A DNA stretch of 64,000 nt from Serilophus lunatus. Lineage: Eukaryota; Chordata; Aves; Passeriformes; Eurylaimidae. Position 1 is the first letter of the stretch. Each line of letters starts with the position of its first letter. The stretch covers positions 1,147,309 through 1,211,308 of the forward strand of contig VXBA01001023.1 of assembly GCA_013399895.1 (NCBI GenBank). Direction: 5' to 3'. Shown here in pieces: positions 58,915-64,000 of this stretch. Both the position numbers and the translations under genes were made by a program. The notes under the pieces are model-generated. The model saw only the letters and a list, made by a program, of their open reading frames with translations, was not told where the DNA came from and made no database searches.

Positions 58915-59502
58915 TTCCCTGGGCTGCATCCCCAGCAGGGGAGGAGGGAATTGTGTTCCTGTCCCCTGATCTGGTGAGACCACACCTGCAGAGCTGCCTC
59001 CAGCACTGGGATCCCAGCACAGGAAGGATATGGACCTGCTGGAGTGAGCCCAGAGGAGGCCACCAAGATGATCAGAGGGATGCAGCAGCTCTCCTATGAG
59101 GAAAGGCTGAGAGAATTGGGATTGTTCAGTTTGGAAAAGAAAAGCTTCAGGGTGATCTAATTGTAGCTTCCCAGTACTTGAAGGGAACCTACAAGAAATA
59201 TGGACAGAGACTTTACAAGGGCATGTAGTGACAGGGCAAGGGACAATGGCATCAAACTGAAAGAGAGTAAGTTTAGATTAGATATTAAGAGAAAATTCTT
59301 CCCTGTCAGGCTGGTGAGGCAGTGGAACAGGTTGTCCAGAGAAGCTGGATACCCCATCCCTGGAAGTGTTCAAGGACAGGTTGGATGGAGCCCTGAGCAA
59401 CCTGGGATAGTGGAAGGTGTCCCTTCCCATGGCAGGGTGTTTGGAACCTCATGATATCTGAGATCCCTTCCAACCCAAGCCATTCAATGATTCCATAATA
59501 TC
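58915..59502 (+). mobile_element. CR1 LINE, 3' ~590 bp
   Basis: This is the longest and best-kept CR1 of the window. It runs from CCTGGGCTGCATCC and TCTGGTGAGACCACACCTGC through the end of ORF2 and the short 3' UTR (GGAAGGTGTCCCTTCCCATGGCAGGGTGTTTGGAACC) to AGATCCCTTCCAACCCAAGCCATTCAATGATTCCATAAT, with two recognisable terminal octamers. It is 5'-truncated. Flanking target-site duplications are not expected for CR1 and none was found. Confidence 0.95.
59060..59410 (+). pseudogene. CR1 ORF2 C-terminus, frameshifted
   Basis: Family peptides appear in order but in different frames: EERLRELGLFSLEK (about 59097-59140), GDLIVASQYLKG, then RACSDRARDNG, KLKESKFRLDI (59254-59286) and VRQWNRLSRE, and finally PSLEVFKDRLDGALSNLG ending at TAG (59408-59410), the normal ORF2 stop position. 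At least three frame breaks, one near 59347, make it dead. The endonuclease and catalytic RT parts are absent through truncation. Confidence 0.85.
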
Positions 59503-62354
59503 CAGCCCTATTTTTTGTCAAACAGCAAGCTACAAAATCAACACTAGCCTCTGCCAGTTGGTTGAGTAACCCCACAGAAATGTGTACACAAAGTTCTCCC
59601 AAATCCCATACATCACAACAAATAATTGATTACCCTGGTGATGTCTGTGAGTCTTTGTCAATCTGACAGCTCTTTCACAGACTTAAGAAGCAGGAAAATA
59701 AAGAGTAACTTCGCAGAACTTGTGCTTCTTGTTCATGCAGGTCACTGCTGTGACAGTCAGCCAGGCACAGACAAACTCGGGCACATGGGAGCAGCTCTCC
59801 CTGTCTCCGAGCTGGACTGGCAGCCAGGGACATCAGCCAGGGAGCGACACTGGCACTCCAAGAACTTGCGGAATACCACCATCTACTGGCATAAAATGTG
59901 GAGGAAGGGAAAGAAAGGAGTGGGGACAGCAAGGGAAGAGCAAGGAAGAGAAAGTGAAAGAGGGTGAAGAAAAATGAGGAAGATAAAACGAAAGCCACAT
60001 ATCATAAAAGTCCATTTATGTGATTATCAAAGGAGCAAGAGGAGAGGGGGAAAAGTTAAAAAAATAGCTGCAGGCTGTTTTCCTGACCAATTGCCTCCCC
60101 CACCATACAGTTGACTCAGTGCTGGGCAGGAGCCTGTGGACAGCAATCCAGCTGCTGGGAACCAGCACAGCTCTACAGCAATAGGTGCAGGCAGGCCAGA
60201 CCATCCCAGACAGGCTCCCACAGCCCTTAGATCACACAGGCTGATGTCCTGTTACCACAGACCATTACACCTCAAAATCCTTCTTTATTTTAGCCCAGAA
60301 TCTTCTGTTTGCTTCAGGCATCTAAAGGGGCACATCTGCCTTTAAATGAACACCTCCAAGAGAAGTCTGGAGCTGGTTTGAATGGGTGGTCACCTCCTTC
60401 TTCTGCAGTTCTCATCCATGCCAGAATCTCAACAGGAGCCTGTTGCCCATGGACTCTTCATTGCTCAGGCCTGGCTTCCTGCCTTGTGCTGCTTCTGGGA
60501 GATCTGAAGCCACCACATCCCCACATACCACAGCCTCTGGATGTCTCTGTGCTTCAGAGCCTCTCCACAGGCAGTAAATGCCTACTCCAGTATTGACTGG
60601 AGCTAGATTGGAATTTGTCTCTGAGTCAGGGAAGTCTCCATGTCATTACCATACTGCTCCATCATCCACCCACGTGGACCTGCAAGGCTGTTATCACACT
60701 GATTGCTGTTATGCACACCTTCCAGGAGGGACTTTACAGTCATCTACTCATCCAGAGCCATAATTAGAGACAGGAATGTACTACTGCAAAAGAGTTTTAA
60801 TATTCATTTGAATTCTTAACATTAATTTGCTTCAGCTGTGTGCCAGCCCCCCCCTTCTGTATTTGCTTTCAATGAATATTTTAACAAATTACTCTTCTGG
60901 CAGGAATATTTGTGGAAATGGTACATTTTAAATCAGTGCTGGGGAATGCTCCTGAGAAAGAAATTCAGAGTTCATAATTGTGCATATTCTCAACAGAAAG
61001 CCAACATTAAGTGTTGTGATTCTCCGATCCCCTGTGCTGGGCTGCAGTTCAGCCAGACACCCCCTCTGCTCCTGGGCCAGAACAGCTGTGCACAAGAGCT
61101 CAGGGCTTCCAGCACAGCCAGAGCTCAACCCTCTGATGGTGAGTGCACAGAGGTGCCTCCCAGAGCCAACAGGGACATGGGTAGGGCTGCCTAGCACAGG
61201 GCAAGGCTGCAAGTTTGTGCTTTTCATTGGGGCTGCCCAGTTCCAGTGAAAATAACAGTGAGGGCCCTCAGATTGCTTTGGGTTATCTGATTTAATCTCA
61301 ATTAACCAGCTCAGGTTAGCAAAGCCAAATCAAGAACATGTGTGCATTTTTTCTATGGAAAAATTCATCATCTCTAATTTTCCCCACCACATTCAGGAGA
61401 TGCAGACTATAGGAAAGCCTTTGCCTTTAGTCCCTAAATACATCACAGTCTATTCCCTTTCTAGAGTCCAATCAGCCCTGAAAAGACCCTAAGAAAAGAC
61501 CCTAGAATATAAACAGAAATTTGAAAAATTGTTATCTGAAGCTGTTGTACAGGTCCCTTTATAAGGAAAAGGCTCAGCCACATTAATCTATGATTTCACC
61601 AGTTCTCTCTGCAAATGTTGGGGTTTCTTCTATGTGTGAAAGGCTGGAGAATTAAGGAAATCATATTCCCCTTGAACTTTCTGCTTATTTTACCTCTTTC
61701 CTTGTTCAGCCTAGCAACATATCCTTTCCTTTCCCCCCCTGTGTTTGCCTGTTCCTTTTTCTTCCTGTGTTTCCCTCGCTAATTTCTACCTCCTCTTTAA
61801 GTCAGCCCTGTGTCATCCTTTATCCAATTTTTAATTTGCATGGATATGTCAGACCTCACCAGCACCTGTGGCCAAGTACACTCTGGCTTTCCCTTCTCCA
61901 CTGTGTCCCAGGATGGAGTACAACGTCCAGTCTATGCCATCGCACCTTCTGGATGTTGTCACTGCTCCTCCACCTCCACGGCAGCCAACTTTCTGTCCTT
62001 TGCCTCTATGTGCTCATCACTCTCTCAAGTTTTCTCACTTCAGTCATACTCTTCCTCTCTCCTCTTTACTCCTCTTTATTCACCCCGGGCTCTAAGCCAA
62101 ATGCCTCAGGTCTGATATCAAAAAGAGAGAGAGAGAGAAAAAGAAAAAAGAAGAGAAAAAAATCCAGCTCCAAAGGTCTGCATAGGATTAAACCCCATTT
62201 GCCCCAGATGGCTTGGAGACAAGAAAAAAAAAAGAATTCAGACACAGAAGGACTAGATAGTCAGACTTTCCAAGCAAGTAATGCCAGAAAACACACTGTG
62301 CTAATTTCATTCACATGGTACCAATGCAAATTACTGGTGGTAGGGATCAAGGCT
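59503..62354. other. Non-coding DNA with strand-biased segments
   Basis: A purine-rich stretch (59897-59996, almost all A/G) is one notable part. The stretch 61670-62095 is pyrimidine-rich, and the 213-codon frame at 61767-62408 exists because that strand bias suppresses stops. No exon or repeat family is recognised. Confidence 0.45.
62120..62162. repeat. 43-nt unbroken polypurine tract with (GA)n
   Basis: Only A and G from 62120 to 62162, including (GA)7. It directly follows the pyrimidine-rich segment 61670-62095, so the two could pair partly or form H-DNA. Confidence 0.9.
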
Positions 62355-62460
62355 GGGATTTTCCAAAGGGTTAAAGCTCATGTTTTTAAAAGCTTTTTAG
62401 TGACTTAGGAGTTAAAGTCCCATTTTCAAGAGGAAGTTAAGAGCAAAAACCCCCTTCTGG
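62355..62460 (+). mobile_element. Ancient palindromic repeat remnant
   Basis: GGGATTTTCCAAAGGGTTAAAGCTCATG, then AGCTTTTTAGTGACTTAGGAGTTAAAGTCCCATTTTCAAGAGGAAGTTAAGAGC resembles the old amniote repeat 'gattttcaaaagc...agtgacttaggagcctaagtcccattttcaaaagtgacttaggc'. Diverged, but the order is kept. Confidence 0.55.
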
Positions 62461-64000
62461 AGTCACTCCTACTCCTACTAGTCAGACTGGCACTCCCAGA
62501 TCCTGACTTTGCCACCACCTCATTTTCACTGGGAAAGTCCCCCAGGTCCCTGTCAGTGGGTAGGCACAGGCAGAGACACACAAACCTCAGCAGAACCTGT
62601 GCTTACAGGTGCCCTCAGTAACAGGACTCTGGTACTGGGGAGCTGTGCCTTGAATCCCTCAGTCCACCTCCATCATCAGCTGAATGTGGAGAGAGATTTA
62701 AAGGAGGACACTTTCAAGTCCAGAGTTACGTATCACCTAAAATATCCCTCAGTGACAGGAACATGGGCTATCGATTTTCAATCTGATTCGTGCCTCTGAG
62801 TACCAGAGGTGTGTTTTGAAAATCCCAGTCTTGCAAATCCAGATAGAAATAGCCACCAAAAGGCTGATTTTGAAACAGTTTACCATCACACTGGAGGACA
62901 CATTCTCCCATGCACCCATATCCCTGGCTGAACCATCAGTGGGATGCTCAGCTGTTCAATTATGCCAAGCACACTCAACTATTCTTCACCACCCTGTGTT
63001 CTCCCTGGGAAGGGCAGAACTCATCACTGACTTTCTGAAGAGAGTTGGTGTTGAGATCTTTTGAAAACCAGGCCCTGCTATTTACTACTGCTCTGAATAG
63101 CTCCAATCTTTTAATATTTGCTGGCAGAAATGGCACCTTTGTCTCCACAGCAGCCTCTTCTCCATTTCCAGAAATCATTTCTGACTCAGTAGCAGTAAAG
63201 GTAGATCAACCAGCTATTTGGAAAATCACACCATCTATACTATGTCACAGCAACTCAACAGCAATTAAATTTTGGATCTTGAATCTTGTCAACAAACTGG
63301 CAGTTAATGATCTATAGGCAAAGACTATTTGACAAGCATAGCTGAAATGTAAAGCCATATGTGAAAATCACCATCTTTTCACATACAACTTGTGAAGAGA
63401 AAGAGGAAAATATGAATCAAATTAGCTATCATTATAAGTAGTGGTCTGGAAATGAATTGCAGATGTTTTGATGGAGAATGGGTTTTTCTCGTAACACAAT
63501 TCTTCTGAAAAGTGCCCATTCTGCATGAAAGGGATCCTTTTTTTTTTTCCCCTGAAGAAACTGATTGTTCAAAATATTAAAGTATTCCAGCCATGCACAA
63601 AGACATTTTTGCATGCCTTTGCAATGTTCCATGGGAGCTGGATTTTGTTCTTTGGTGTTCATCTAAGCCAAACTCCTTAAATGAATTACATTTCAAATGT
63701 CATATATCTATCATCTTTAAGGGAGGAGACCACAGAGGATCAATCCAAATAGAAGCCAGGTTTAGAGAAGCTTAAAGTGAGAAGTTTAAAGCCAGGTACC
63801 ATGGCAGCTTTTCCAAACAGAAATATTCTGGTCTTTCACCTTACATTTTCTGGTTATTAATCTTTTCTTTCTTTCTTTGCTATAGCTACAATTCTTTCCC
63901 TTACTCCTTGTTTATGCCAAACATGAGTCAGTACAGGCATGTGATGAGCAGAAACACAAGTTGCTAAAGGTCCCTCCCCTGTAAAATGTACATTTGGCCA
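62461..64000. other. Non-coding DNA to window end
   Basis: No gene is recognised. GTTTTGAAAATCCCAGTCTTGC near 62814 is another likely ancient-repeat fragment. A poly(T) run lies at 63538-63548. The final 200 bases have no exon-like feature. Confidence 0.4.

Noticed and set aside
61767..62408. 213-codon plus-strand frame, longest in the window
   Set aside because: Explained by the pyrimidine-to-purine strand bias, which removes stops; the start is S/L-rich, then suddenly R/K-rich at the GA tract, and the end lies in an ancient repeat.
1..64000. tRNA, rRNA, snRNA genes, CRISPR arrays, endogenous retroviruses or prokaryotic systems
   Set aside because: No matching signatures (intact A/B boxes with cloverleaf, U6-type sequence, regularly spaced repeats, LTR pairs with primer-binding site, operons) were seen; only a decayed tRNA-like SINE head at 25.4 kb.

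Overview
This window is eukaryotic and almost certainly from a bird. The best evidence is a set of CR1 LINE 3' ends. They carry the family's typical tail (GGTTGGATGG, then a stretch like CCCTTCCAACCC, then degenerate ATTCTATG-type octamers). There are also old MIR-type SINEs and palindromic repeats of the kind shared among birds, crocodilians and turtles, on a background of low repeat density. There is no operon structure, no bacterial-type gene and no recognisable protein-coding gene. Assignment to a species or chromosome is not possible from the sequence alone.

Layout: Positions 1-1060 are a GC- and CpG-rich, promoter-like block. It holds a GC box, a perfect inverted pair of SOX-type sites, a 9-bp-arm palindrome, TATA-like stretches and a long poly-T. 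No coding exon could be recognised there, so the gene it serves may lie to the left or begin with a non-coding exon. From 1061 to 64000 the sequence is mostly single-copy non-coding DNA, meaning introns or intergenic. It is dotted with four CR1 fragments (7.5, 12.6-13.0, 41.3 and 58.9-59.5 kb), five MIR or MIR-like SINE remnants (4.3, 5.6, 9.8, 31.3 and 53.7 kb), a tRNA-derived SINE head (25.4 kb), and about ten short palindromic ancient-repeat remnants (for example 22.5, 30.2, 36.6, 48.5, 49.3 and 62.4 kb).

Several stretches look like possible exons by splice-site pattern and open frame: 11205-11248, 21194-21293, 30976-31086, 44545-44650 and 47388-47470 on +; 37338-37492 and 46916-46979 on -. 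The three + strand candidates at 31.0, 44.5 and 47.4 kb are compatible in phase, and a plausible poly(A) signal follows at 48171. None of their peptides is recognised, and false exons are expected in 64 kb, so these are leads only. Possible regulatory sites include three TCF/LEF consensus cores within 100 bp at 32.2 kb and a perfect CRE close to a TATA-like motif at 48.0 kb.

Open frames above 60 codons are scattered on both strands without codon structure, overlap heavily and often run through repeats or strand-biased sequence, so almost all are treated as chance. No undescribed multi-gene system is visible here.
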